A program made the position numbers and the translations under genes. A stretch of DNA of 58,543 bases. It comes from Clostridiaceae bacterium. Lineage in GTDB: Bacteria > Bacillota > Clostridia > Oscillospirales > Acutalibacteraceae. The DNA is taken from contig CAJGBV010000013.1 of assembly GCA_904501755.1 (NCBI GenBank), forward strand, positions 1 through 58,543, given 5' to 3'. Shown one piece after another: positions 16,191-25,575 of the stretch (its first letter is position 1; the number at the start of each line of letters is the position of its first letter). The notes beneath the pieces are model-generated. The model was not told where the DNA came from. It was given only the letters and a program-made list of their open reading frames with translations, and ran no database searches.

Positions 16191-19100
16191 TTAGCCAATA
16201 ACCTTTGTGTTTATAAATTCTGCAAGGCTGTGAGCCATAATTCTCTGCTGCTTAGCATCGGGATGTCCGTTTTGTCCTGCACTCATATTAAGAGGAACAT
16301 CACAAAGGAAGTAGCCCTCTGCTTCACCGCCGTAAGCTTCAAGAGCTCTGCGTGCTGACTCACGATAATTATCCTTCATACCACCTGATACCCAGATAAT
16401 CTTTGCATCAGGATTAAATGCCTTAGCCTTAGCAATAAGCTGTTTCATACCATCGGCAAGCTGAGCAATTCCGGTCTCATTACTTACACTCATTCCCCAA
16501 GTGTCATTTGTACCGAGATTAAGCACAACAATATCTGCCTTGCGGTCCTCCTCATAGGGAGTCGATGTGCTTCTCCAACAGTTCTCTACATTATATGAAT
16601 GTACCCAGTCAGAGCCTACACCTTGGCCACCGCCTGAATTTATATAGGCACCAATACCGCTTCTTGAACGTATTCTCCAGTCGACACCCATATACTGAGC
16701 TGATAAGAACGCATAGGAATTTGTACCGTCATTACCCCAGCCGTCAGGTAGTTTGTGAACGCCCATACCTGAGGTGATAGAGTCGCCCAGATATTCAATA
16801 AGAAGATCAGCTTCCTCACTCTTATAAAGCTCACCTGCCATCTCGAAGCCTGTTATTGCAGCAGTACCGCCCACACAAGCCTCAAGCTGACGGACAAAGC
16901 GTATATCCTTTTGTACGGGATAGCTGCCTATATTAAAGGTAACACTGTATTTACCGTTTCCTACTTTCACAGGAAGAAGCTGGTCGGTTACACATTTTCC
17001 GTCAATATAAAGGGTAAACTTATGTGCTTCAAGGTTTGCACCTGCATCAAGATATACGGTAATGTCGCCTACTGCCTTGGCATTAAGTACAAGTGCAGAA
17101 CCGTTCCAGTCAAAAGTATATCCGCTTGTAAGCTTCTCATTTGCACCCATAAGACGAACCTTTGACATAACTTCATCATCAGTGAGTGAATACTGTTTTC
17201 TGCCTGCCTCAAGAGCGTTATGTGCGACAATGTCATCTACACTGTAATTTGTTACATCAGAATAAATAATCGTTCCGTCATCAAGAATAATATAACCTCT
17301 TGCACTTACCTTGCGAGCTTCGGTAAAGGAGAATCCCTTTGCATACACACTGAATGTAAGAAGGTCGTTTTCATAGCTCCAGCATTGGTCTAAATTCTCT
17401 CTTTTTTCAGTTCTGATAACATTTTTGTTTTCACAAACGAGTGCCTCACCTTTTTCGGTTGCCGAAATAAGCACACCTCTTGCCACAATATCATAGGTTT
17501 TGCCTGAGAATAATGCTTTTCCCTCTTCATCAGCATAGTAGCTATAGAAGAAACGCATTGCCTGACATCCAGCCTCATTTGCCGCAGTATCGGTAAGCAC
17601 CGAAGCACCGCCATTATTAAGGGGTACGCAAACAGCAAAGGAGTCCATATAAATAGTTCTTGCAGTATCGCTGATATTTGCATTTACAACTATTGCAGGA
17701 ATACAGTAGGTTTCATCAATAAAATCTGTGGTAAGGTCAACACTAACCATTGTCCACTCTGTTTTTACTTCATCAGCCTTTATGGTAAGGGTATTCTTTT
17801 CGGTAATATCACAGTAAGAATTTATATCCCTTGCATTTACAAAGCTGAAGGTAAGGTCTTTATCGCTCTCTCCCTCTGTTCTGTAAACAAAGGAAAGTCT
17901 ATAAGTAGTATTATTCTTTAAGAACACACCGTTGCTTATATCTGCAATTTTCTTGGAAGCGTCCTCTGAGGTCTGTTTAAAGCGCAGAGAGTGCTCACTC
18001 ATATAGCCTGTGCCTACAACCTTAAAGTTAGTCGAGTCAAAGCCTGAATATCCGTTAAGGCTCCATTCATCCATTGTGAAAACGCCATTTTCGGTGTAGC
18101 CCTTGTCATAGCGGGATATTATATAGTTATTTGCTGTATCAATATAGCCATCAGGTGCTGCAACACTGTTATTTTCAAAGCCGCAATAGCTCTGCTGGTC
18201 TTCACCGTATTCAATAGACTTGTCATATTTCTGATAATAATATGTCAGTCTTTCCTTTGAAAAGTAAAGGCTCTGTGTGTCAACAACATTAAGGTACTGA
18301 CTGTCAGAATACCAGTTGCTTCCACTTACGGTATTACCTGTTCCGTCGGGAGAACAAACATCGTGAGTTCCTTCGGTTTCAGGGAATTTAATCTGGGTTT
18401 CCTCTTCGCCGCTTGCATAGGTTTTGTTTCCGTATTCATCAATAAAAGCAACAGTAGGCACCTCTTGCACTCTATAATCATCGAAATAAATCAAAACATC
18501 TGCATCATTAGCAAGATACACCAACATATGAGCAAGATTGCAGTCTTTAGTTCCGTTTGTTGTATAAGTATCAGGGAACTTGATAATGTAAGATACAGTT
18601 ACCCAATCGGAAGTAGGAGCAGTAATGGTATAGCCTAAAGTATCGTCGACCTTTCCACCTGTCCACTGATTAGAATAAGCTGCCATAAACCAGCCCATAC
18701 GAACAGGAGTACCCACCTTCACAGCCTTATAGGAGAAGGTCACCTTATATGAGGAGCCGTTTTTTATAGTCATTGCGGTATTTGGATAAATAGAGTTATA
18801 CTGAGCGTAAGAATAGCTCTTGCTTGTGGGATGGGATACACAATAGCTATCTTTAAGGTGGTCATATTTTACAACATTACCGCTTCCACCTACAGAAGTA
18901 CCATCAATTACCGATATGTTATTTTTGTAAGTTTTTCCACCTTCAACCTTTGTTTCAAGGTCTTCCATTAAATAATAATATGGAGATTGTGTAGCATTTT
19001 CAGGGTAATTTTCAAAGCCTGAATAATAAATGGTGGAGCTTATAGGGTTAACAACATCTATTTTTTCTTTTTCTTCAATTCTAAACTCATCAAAGTAAAC

Positions 19101-20861
19101 AACACAGGGTGTTGTATTATTATTTGCGGTATTTATAAAACGCAGGAATAAATTACGATAGCTGCTGCCTATTTCACCTGTGTTCAGATAAAGTTCCCCT
19201 ACCATCCAGTTACCTGCACTGCCTCTGGAAAGAGTAACGGCATCACTGTCATACATAACTCTGCCTGTATTATCCCAGAAGTTTTCAGCTGCAGTCATAG
19301 GAAGAATTTTAAGGTCACACTGACTGCTCTTATCAAAATAGTATCTAAAGGTAATTCTATATGTTTTATTGCTTTCAACTTTCCACAGGTCAATATTATG
19401 CTCAAGCTCACCGTAGTTTCGCTTCATATAGTAAGTGTCAGGCTTCCAGGTAGGTGCAGTAGAGTCTGTTACAGCAGTATAAGTACCTGTTGAGCTGTCA
19501 TAGGTATAATAAGCTGTATAGCCTGTTGCCCAGTTAAAAGGCTGACTCTCGCTGAGTCCGTATTCCACGTTTCTGTAGCGAACCGATTTACTGCCCGAAT
19601 AAGCAAATTCGCTTGTTATTTTCACACGAGAAGAAATACTTGTATAATCATAGCTCTTATGATTTTCAAAACCAAAAACTTCGCGCTGATACTCATATAC
19701 ATTAAGTGCAGCACCTGTCATTTTTTCGGGAGCATAAATATACTCACTGTCGCTTAGTGACCAAACATAGTCACCGTTATGGTTAGGAGTAAGGGTAGGA
19801 TAATTAACTGTTCCATCTGCTGATATTGTGCCCTGCACAGTTTTGCCGTCAGCATAATGGAAGATAACATCGCCCGCAACCTCTTTTACGGAAATAGAGG
19901 TTATATAATACTCAGCATAGCCATTATGATACCAGTTTCCTTCAGCATCCTGAAGATTTTGAGGAGCCTTTTCATCATAACCCTGATACCAGGAAACAGC
20001 GCCCTGATAAGCAGTTGGCAAAGAAATTCCAAGATAGTTTGTATAAACCTTTCCGTTATGAGTGTATGTACCATCTGCATTTGCTGTTACACCATACTCT
20101 TTAAGCTCTGCATTAGTCTTGGTCACAATGGTTCTGTTGGTCTCATCCATAATCAATGCACCATTTTGATTAACCACGGCATCGGGATAATTGTTAGAAC
20201 CAACTGTAAATGTATTCACACCGCCATCGGTGGTCAGGGTATAATAATCAAGATAGGTGCCCGAATACTTTTTGGCGGAATCAGCATAAACCACCTGAGA
20301 AGAATAGTAAAGCGCATTATGGTCACCAATCATAACCTCGTTAGGTTCCTCTAAGTAGGCCAATACTTCACCGTCTGCATTTTTAGCTTCACTACCCTTA
20401 ACTGTAGACATATTAGCAATAGTATATGCAGAAATGTGTGGACGGGCCCAGCAACCTGAGAAACGGGTTGTATAAGCCTTAACGGTAACAATATATTTTT
20501 TACCTGCCTCAAGAACGATAGGAGTACCGTCCTCTTTAAGAGGGGTAATAACCGAATTACCATTATCACTTCTCGGTGCAGAATAAACATAAAGTGCATC
20601 CTGTCCGTTAAAATTAGCATAGCTTACGGTTGTCCCTGCATTAACAGCCTTGAAGTCGTGATTATAACCCTCAGGCTTTACAGGATTATCATAATCCGTA
20701 TAAAGCTTGTCAGCAGAAAAATCAAAGGTATAATCAAGTCTCTGCGAATTACTTTCCTGGGGCAACACCTCAACTCCGTTTTGCCAATATGCACTAACAG
20801 GCATAATAAGCGTTGTAAGCATTAAACTCAGCGAAAGCAAAAAACTTAAAAGTCTTTTCAT
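16191..20861 (-). CDS. Secreted multidomain esterase, CE2-like SGNH hydrolase with carbohydrate-binding-like modules
   Basis: Exported protein of 1556 residues. A signal peptide (residues 1-24, cleavage near VSA-Y) is followed by about four beta-rich modules. Three begin with a GFEN-type strand and end with a FDxxR/MDSF-type strand (roughly 385-605, 615-820, 910-1105), as in CBM4/9-like sugar-binding domains. After an about 140-residue spacer comes a CE2-style jelly-roll (about 1250-1350) and an SGNH esterase. Catalytic Ser1361 lies in GDSITSG, the GTND block ends at Asp1453, and His1533 is in GHPD. The Asp usually three residues before His is replaced, which fits the Ser-His dyad of CE2. The likely role is deacetylation of xylan or another glycan outside the cell. 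No dockerin, sortase motif or S-layer domain was seen. Confidence 0.85.
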   Translation of the reverse strand: MKRLLSFLLSLSLMLTTLIMPVSAYWQNGVEVLPQESNSQRLDYTFDFSADKLYTDYDNPVKPEGYNHDFKAVNAGTTVSYANFNGQDALYVYSAPRSDNGNSVITPLKEDGTPIVLEAGKKYIVTVKAYTTRFSGCWARPHISAYTIANMSTVKGSEAKNADGEVLAYLEEPNEVMIGDHNALYYSSQVVYADSAKKYSGTYLDYYTLTTDGGVNTFTVGSNNYPDAVVNQNGALIMDETNRTIVTKTNAELKEYGVTANADGTYTHNGKVYTNYLGISLPTAYQGAVSWYQGYDEKAPQNLQDAEGNWYHNGYAEYYITSISVKEVAGDVIFHYADGKTVQGTISADGTVNYPTLTPNHNGDYVWSLSDSEYIYAPEKMTGAALNVYEYQREVFGFENHKSYDYTSISSRVKITSEFAYSGSKSVRYRNVEYGLSESQPFNWATGYTAYYTYDSSTGTYTAVTDSTAPTWKPDTYYMKRNYGELEHNIDLWKVESNKTYRITFRYYFDKSSQCDLKILPMTAAENFWDNTGRVMYDSDAVTLSRGSAGNWMVGELYLNTGEIGSSYRNLFLRFINTANNNTTPCVVYFDEFRIEEKEKIDVVNPISSTIYYSGFENYPENATQSPYYYLMEDLETKVEGGKTYKNNISVIDGTSVGGSGNVVKYDHLKDSYCVSHPTSKSYSYAQYNSIYPNTAMTIKNGSSYKVTFSYKAVKVGTPVRMGWFMAAYSNQWTGGKVDDTLGYTITAPTSDWVTVSYIIKFPDTYTTNGTKDCNLAHMLVYLANDADVLIYFDDYRVQEVPTVAFIDEYGNKTYASGEEETQIKFPETEGTHDVCSPDGTGNTVSGSNWYSDSQYLNVVDTQSLYFSKERLTYYYQKYDKSIEYGEDQQSYCGFENNSVAAPDGYIDTANNYIISRYDKGYTENGVFTMDEWSLNGYSGFDSTNFKVVGTGYMSEHSLRFKQTSEDASKKIADISNGVFLKNNTTYRLSFVYRTEGESDKDLTFSFVNARDINSYCDITEKNTLTIKADEVKTEWTMVSVDLTTDFIDETYCIPAIVVNANISDTARTIYMDSFAVCVPLNNGGASVLTDTAANEAGCQAMRFFYSYYADEEGKALFSGKTYDIVARGVLISATEKGEALVCENKNVIRTEKRENLDQCWSYENDLLTFSVYAKGFSFTEARKVSARGYIILDDGTIIYSDVTNYSVDDIVAHNALEAGRKQYSLTDDEVMSKVRLMGANEKLTSGYTFDWNGSALVLNAKAVGDITVYLDAGANLEAHKFTLYIDGKCVTDQLLPVKVGNGKYSVTFNIGSYPVQKDIRFVRQLEACVGGTAAITGFEMAGELYKSEEADLLIEYLGDSITSGMGVHKLPDGWGNDGTNSYAFLSAQYMGVDWRIRSRSGIGAYINSGGGQGVGSDWVHSYNVENCWRSTSTPYEEDRKADIVVLNLGTNDTWGMSVSNETGIAQLADGMKQLIAKAKAFNPDAKIIWVSGGMKDNYRESARRALEAYGGEAEGYFLCDVPLNMSAGQNGHPDAKQQRIMAHSLAEFINTKVIG

Positions 20862-20892
20862 AAAACCACCCTTTTATCAATATTTGTTATAT

Positions 20893-20921
20893 AGCATACC
20901 ACAAATAATAACTAAAGTCAA
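20893..20921 (-). promoter_or_regulatory. Promoter of the esterase gene
   Basis: TTGACT (20916-20921), 17 bp, TATGCT (20893-20898) on the minus strand. The -35 box lies inside the palindrome at 20912-20946. Confidence 0.7.
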
Positions 20922-20946
20922 CATATATTATATATGTTGACTTTAG
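20912..20946. promoter_or_regulatory. Perfect 16-bp inverted repeat between the sugar operon and the esterase
   Basis: CTAAAGTCAACATATA-tta-TATATGTTGACTTTAG. It begins 10 bp after the stop of the solute-binding-protein gene and covers the -35 box of the esterase promoter. It could be an operator, a terminator without a good T-run, or both. Confidence 0.75.
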
Positions 20947-20955
20947 TTTTAAACA

Positions 20956-22311
20956 TTACTGCTGTGCTTTAATTTCATCTATAAGGTCATTCGCTGCCTT
21001 AACAGCACCGTCAATTTTACTTGCAGATTTATCAATGTTTACAGAAAGCTGAGCAGCAGTTCCGCTTATAATATCATTAACAAGAGCAACATTTCCGCGG
21101 TTGGAAGGATCAAGAATTGAACCTACACCTGAAATAAAGAATGCGTTATCAACATTAGACTTGCTGCGAAGCTCAATATACATATTCTTAGCTTCTTCGT
21201 TCTTGAACATATTGTTCATATCATAATGTGCATCATTAAGGAAATATCTAAGGAAGTAAGCAGCACCAACAGGATTCTTAGAACCTTTGCATATACCGTA
21301 ACCACGAATATGATGGTTAGTAGGATATTCTGCATCATCCTTATTAAGCTTGGGGAAATATGCATAGCCAAGATCATCAGCATCCATTGCATAGAACCAG
21401 CCGGGATTCTTTCTAAGACCGTATGCACCGCAGATTTCAAGTGCTATATTACCTTTAGACAATTCTTCATCATGGCTGTTTATAATTTTCAAAAGTCCCT
21501 GATCCTGACCGTCCATAAGATATTTAATTGCCTTCTTAGTAGCATCGCTTGTAAGAGCATTTACAAACTTATCCTCTTTGGTATCGTACTTAACCTGACC
21601 GCCGCCGCTGGTACTGCACCAAGCCTCAAATTCAATGGAAGTACCTGCACGGGTAAATCCGCAGGAAGCCTTAATCTGAGTCATAAGAGTCCAGAGTGTA
21701 TCAAGATTCCAGTTATTCTCAGCCATATAATCAGCAGGAGTTTTGATTCCGTTTTCATCGAGTACAGGCTTATTAAAGTAGGTCATTGTACTTCCTGAAT
21801 GCCAAGAAGAGTTTTTACCATTTACAAGATAATACTTATCACCAACACTGAAAAGCTCAGAAACATCCTGATCCCAGAAAGGATCTTTAGGGTCAAGACC
21901 ATTAGCTTCAAGGCTTAAGGGCTGTAAGAGAGATAATGTACGTGGGAAAGCAAGATTATCTACTACAACATCGGGAGCCTGTTCAGAAGCAATCAAAGCT
22001 GCAACCTTTGTAATATAATCAGCCTCGTTTACGGTAACCATTTCATACTTCATACCTGTTGCCTCTTCGAAACCTGCTATAGCAACCGCTGTATCGGTGG
22101 TAGAATGGTTTATCCAGGTAGCAAACTTAACGGTAGTTCCCTTAAGTTCTTCGGGTGTATCGAGGAAGTAATCGTCATCATCAATAGGTGCATTCTGATT
22201 ACTGCCGGATTGTGAACCGGCGGGATTTTGTGTTCCACCGCAACCTGCCATAAAGGTAAGTGACAGAACCATCAAAATTGCGAGGGTAATAATAAGACAT
22301 CTCTTTAACAT
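20956..22311 (-). CDS. Lipoprotein sugar-binding protein of ABC type (family 1)
   Basis: Extracellular solute-binding protein, 451 residues. The signal peptide ends in a lipobox with Cys24 (FMAGC), so it should be lipid-anchored outside the membrane. The mature part has the two-lobed family 1 pattern: LKGTTVKFATWINHS near the start, then IASEQAPDVVVD and MTYFNKPVLDENGI. Ligands are usually oligosaccharides. It is the last gene of the nine-gene operon, 27 bp after the transketolase C subunit. No ABC permease or ATPase gene is adjacent, so it must work with a transporter encoded elsewhere or serve in sensing. Confidence 0.88.
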   Translation of the reverse strand: MLKRCLIITLAILMVLSLTFMAGCGGTQNPAGSQSGSNQNAPIDDDDYFLDTPEELKGTTVKFATWINHSTTDTAVAIAGFEEATGMKYEMVTVNEADYITKVAALIASEQAPDVVVDNLAFPRTLSLLQPLSLEANGLDPKDPFWDQDVSELFSVGDKYYLVNGKNSSWHSGSTMTYFNKPVLDENGIKTPADYMAENNWNLDTLWTLMTQIKASCGFTRAGTSIEFEAWCSTSGGGQVKYDTKEDKFVNALTSDATKKAIKYLMDGQDQGLLKIINSHDEELSKGNIALEICGAYGLRKNPGWFYAMDADDLGYAYFPKLNKDDAEYPTNHHIRGYGICKGSKNPVGAAYFLRYFLNDAHYDMNNMFKNEEAKNMYIELRSKSNVDNAFFISGVGSILDPSNRGNVALVNDIISGTAAQLSVNIDKSASKIDGAVKAANDLIDEIKAQQ

Positions 22312-22338
22312 ATTGATTCTCCTTCTTGTTATATATTT

Positions 22339-23292
22339 TTAAAGCATAGCTTTAACAGAAGCAATAATATCATCACTGCCGTAGCCTAAATTAGTAAGCA
22401 TATCGGCAAATGTTCCAAAGCCTGGATACATATCGGGAATTCCCATACGCTTAACCTTACAGGGTATTCCTGATTCAGCAATTACACCGCAAACCTTGGT
22501 TCCCATTCCGCAGGACTTAAAGTGGTCTTCAACAGTTACTATTTTACCTGTTTTCTTTGCAAGTTTCAAGATAAGCTCTTCATCAAGAGGTTTAATGGTG
22601 TGCATATCAACAACAGTAACATTAATTCCCTCTTTTTTAAGCTTTTTAGCGGCATCAACTGCATAAGCAACCATAATTCCGGTTGCAACTATAGCACAGT
22701 CGTCACCCTCCATAATTGTAATACCCTTGCCTATTTTAAATTCATAATCCTCTTTATAAACAGCGGATTCATTTCTGCCGTTTGCCATACGGATATAAAC
22801 AGGACCTTCCATTTCTGCGGCGGCATAAAAAGCTTTTACTGTCTGGTCGGGATCCCCTGGACAAATAACCGTCATATTGGGTATTGAGCTGATAAGAGCC
22901 AAATCCTCCATAGCATAATGGGTAGAGCCAAGCATACCCAGAGAAACACCTGTATTACAGGCAAGAAACTTTACATTATGATTCTGGTATCCTACATTTG
23001 TTCTTATTGCCTCAAAAGAACGCATACTTAAAAAGGCAGACATTCCGTAAATAAAAGGAACAAAGCCTTCGTGAGAAAGACCGGAAGCAATATCTACTGC
23101 CGAGGTCTCAGCAATACCTACGTTAAAATTTTTGTCACTGCATTTTTCCATAAACTGCGGAAAAGCCGCACGAGTCATATCGGGAGAAACAAGGCAAAAC
23201 TTGTCGTTTTTCTTTGTGTATTCAATAAGCACTTCATCCATAATAGGACGTGCACTGCGAATATATTCGCCTAATTCGTAAGTCTTAATCAT
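22339..23292 (-). CDS. Transketolase-like protein, C-terminal subunit
   Basis: Pyrimidine-binding and C-terminal half of a split transketolase, 317 residues. It carries NVGIAETSAVDIASGL with the conserved Glu that activates thiamine diphosphate, the FLSMRSFEAIRTNV segment, and the VDMHTIKPLDEELI start of the C-terminal domain. Its start directly follows the stop of the N-terminal subunit, and its ribosome-binding site (AGGAGGAAC) lies in that gene's last codons, so the two are made in step. The split form is common in Clostridia for non-core sugar pathways. It probably moves two-carbon ketol units from the operon's sugar. Confidence 0.9.
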   Translation of the reverse strand: MIKTYELGEYIRSARPIMDEVLIEYTKKNDKFCLVSPDMTRAAFPQFMEKCSDKNFNVGIAETSAVDIASGLSHEGFVPFIYGMSAFLSMRSFEAIRTNVGYQNHNVKFLACNTGVSLGMLGSTHYAMEDLALISSIPNMTVICPGDPDQTVKAFYAAAEMEGPVYIRMANGRNESAVYKEDYEFKIGKGITIMEGDDCAIVATGIMVAYAVDAAKKLKKEGINVTVVDMHTIKPLDEELILKLAKKTGKIVTVEDHFKSCGMGTKVCGVIAESGIPCKVKRMGIPDMYPGFGTFADMLTNLGYGSDDIIASVKAML

Positions 23293-24147
23293 TTATAGTT
23301 CCTCCTGACGAGTCTTTTCCAAAGATTCATAGGCAGCCTTTAACTGTTCTTCGTTAAACATACCGGCATGCCAACTGGCAACATTTTCAATAAAGTCAAC
23401 GCCTTTACCCTTAACGGTGTTACCGATAATTACGGTAGGAACGTCGGAATCTTCTGCCGGAAGATTATCCAATGCATCCACTATTTCTTCCATATTATGA
23501 CCGTCAATAACCTTTACATTCCATCCAAAAGCCGCCCATTTATCAGCAAAAGGCTCAAGTCGCATACCGTTTACGCTTGTTTCGGTAGGAGCAGAAAGAC
23601 TCATTTTGTTTCTATCAACAAAAGCCACCAGATTACCAAGCTTATAATGAGATGCTGAAAGAGCTGCCTCCCAAACAGAGCCCTCGGCACATTCTGCATC
23701 GCCCAGCATTACAAACACATAATGCTTTTCATCTTTAAGCTTTCCTGCTAAAGCCATACCTGTACCAAGTGCAAGTGCATGACCGAGAGAGCCGGAAGAC
23801 ATTTCAAGGGCAGGGTTTTGCTTTTTGCAAGGGTGAGCACCGTAACGGCTGCCGTATTTTCCGTATGTATCGTAAATTTCATCTAACTCGTCATAACCTG
23901 CCATAGCCATTGAAAAGTAAAGACAAGCAGCGGCATGACCTTTACTAAGTAAGAAACGGTCTCTGCCCTCCCACTTAACATCGCTCAGGTCCTTACGCAT
24001 TTTGTACATATAAATAGCGGTCATCATATCTGTCATAGAAAGGTCGCCACCAATATGAATATCTGCCTGACTTGCAAGCTTAACAATCATTTTACGCATT
24101 TCGAAAGCTTGTTCTTTAAGCCTTTTAACTATATTTGCATCTGCCAT
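23293..24147 (-). CDS. Transketolase-like protein, N-terminal subunit
   Basis: Thiamine-diphosphate-binding half, 284 residues. It shows LSKGHAAACLYF (His of the active site), GSLGHALALGTGMAL, and the ThDP motif GDAECAEGSVWEAA...NLVAFVDRN. The length and split point match two-gene transketolases. It lies 17 bp after the fucose-isomerase-like gene. With the C subunit it would form the full enzyme. Whether the substrate is a common pentose phosphate or an unusual ketose cannot be read from the sequence. Confidence 0.92.
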   Translation of the reverse strand: MADANIVKRLKEQAFEMRKMIVKLASQADIHIGGDLSMTDMMTAIYMYKMRKDLSDVKWEGRDRFLLSKGHAAACLYFSMAMAGYDELDEIYDTYGKYGSRYGAHPCKKQNPALEMSSGSLGHALALGTGMALAGKLKDEKHYVFVMLGDAECAEGSVWEAALSASHYKLGNLVAFVDRNKMSLSAPTETSVNGMRLEPFADKWAAFGWNVKVIDGHNMEEIVDALDNLPAEDSDVPTVIIGNTVKGKGVDFIENVASWHAGMFNEEQLKAAYESLEKTRQEEL

Positions 24148-24164
24148 TAATAATACTCTCCTTC

Positions 24165-25565
24165 TTAAACCGGGTCTGCCTCTACTTCAGGCATAAATTT
24201 ACAAAATTCCTTAAGAGCTTCTGCATATCCGCCTTCAATTTCAGCCATATGGTGAATATACGGACCTTCAATAAGCTTTCTTTCCCACTTAGCAAAATCA
24301 TCAAGCTTTGCCCAGAGATAAGTACCTGTGGTATAGGGTCCATCGGTGGTATCAAATTCACCGATAAACAGCTTATATTTTCCGTTTTCCTGATCAATTC
24401 TTGAAACGGTATAATGTCCGTCCTTAACATTGAACCACTGCTTCTGGTCAAGACAGTGTGCCTCACAGCCCTCTTTTTTAAGGGAATAAGCAAAGGGACC
24501 GCAATGCCAGATAAGCTCGGAATTTCTATCCTGAAGTCCTCTTACAGTAAATTCGCCGAAGAAGGGAGGATTTTTACCAAGAGAGGCACAGGACAGAAGA
24601 GCCATTGTAAGCACACCATTCATATCACTTTCACAGGAAATGATATAACCCATATCTGCAAGAATTGAATAAGCAATACAGGGAAAAACACCTATACCGC
24701 CAAGGTCTGCCATAAGAGCCGACCAACATTCTGCACAGATAACATCCAGCTTATACTCACCGAACATCCACTTGTACACAAGCACAAGGCCGTAAACCTT
24801 TTTAGCTTTTTCAACATCCATATCATCCTCAGCAATATAACGGCTGAGGATAAGCTCTGCACCTTCGTTAAGTTCTTCTGTGTTTTCTGCCATAATCTCG
24901 TCGAACTTTTTACGCATTACCACATTGTTTATAGGAACAATCTGAATTCCGAATTTTTGAAGTAGCTCTGCATCGTTAAACATTACCGAGCAGAAGGGCT
25001 TGGGACGAAGTCCCATCTGACCTACTCTCATATCTTTAAAATTCTTAACCATACAGGCAACAGAAATAAAGTTTGTAAATCCTTTGGTAAAGGGTTCTTC
25101 ATTAACAGCACAGGTTTCTATATATGAGAAAGGAATATTTCTGCGCTGAAGCTGACGGCTTACAGCAAAAAGTCCGCACTGACTGTCGGTCCAACGGGTG
25201 CCGTCTGCCTCGATTTCATCGTCAATAGGTGCCCAGATAAGCACAGGCTTTCCCATTTTCTTTGCAAGTAAAGCAACGGTTTCTTCAGGTCCGAAGTTGC
25301 TGTTTATAAAAAGAATAGCATCAACCTTTTCACTGCGGAATTTTTCATAAACCTTATCAACATCGTCTTCGCTGAATAAAAGACCGGAATCAATGATGCC
25401 TTCAAGGTCAACAAAGGTAACATTTTCATTCTCAAAATGCTCTCTTATGTATTTAATATTCTTCTTTCCGCGTTCTTCTGCCTTGCCCCAGTTAAAAATA
25501 CCCTTTCTCGGCGTGGTATCTCTTCTTACAGGAACAAGTCCGATTTTCACATTATAATTTAACAT
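24165..25565 (-). CDS. L-fucose/L-arabinose isomerase family protein (operon copy)
   Basis: Protein of 466 residues with the fucose-isomerase-like fold. An N-terminal substrate-lobe pattern (VKIGLVPVRRDTTPRKG, AILFINSNFGPEETVALLAKKMGKPVLIWAP) leads to a metal-site segment with CESDMNGVLTMALLS, where the Glu and Asp are the expected Mn ligands, and FGEF/WHCGPF further on. These enzymes interconvert aldoses and ketoses such as L-fucose, D-arabinose or L-arabinose. It is diverged from textbook FucI and shorter (466 against about 590). It lies between galM and the transketolase pair, so it probably makes the ketose that transketolase or the glycyl-radical enzyme then uses. A distinct paralogue is at 56150-57601. 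Confidence 0.82.
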   Translation of the reverse strand: MLNYNVKIGLVPVRRDTTPRKGIFNWGKAEERGKKNIKYIREHFENENVTFVDLEGIIDSGLLFSEDDVDKVYEKFRSEKVDAILFINSNFGPEETVALLAKKMGKPVLIWAPIDDEIEADGTRWTDSQCGLFAVSRQLQRRNIPFSYIETCAVNEEPFTKGFTNFISVACMVKNFKDMRVGQMGLRPKPFCSVMFNDAELLQKFGIQIVPINNVVMRKKFDEIMAENTEELNEGAELILSRYIAEDDMDVEKAKKVYGLVLVYKWMFGEYKLDVICAECWSALMADLGGIGVFPCIAYSILADMGYIISCESDMNGVLTMALLSCASLGKNPPFFGEFTVRGLQDRNSELIWHCGPFAYSLKKEGCEAHCLDQKQWFNVKDGHYTVSRIDQENGKYKLFIGEFDTTDGPYTTGTYLWAKLDDFAKWERKLIEGPYIHHMAEIEGGYAEALKEFCKFMPEVEADPV

Positions 25566-25575
25566 ATCAATACTC

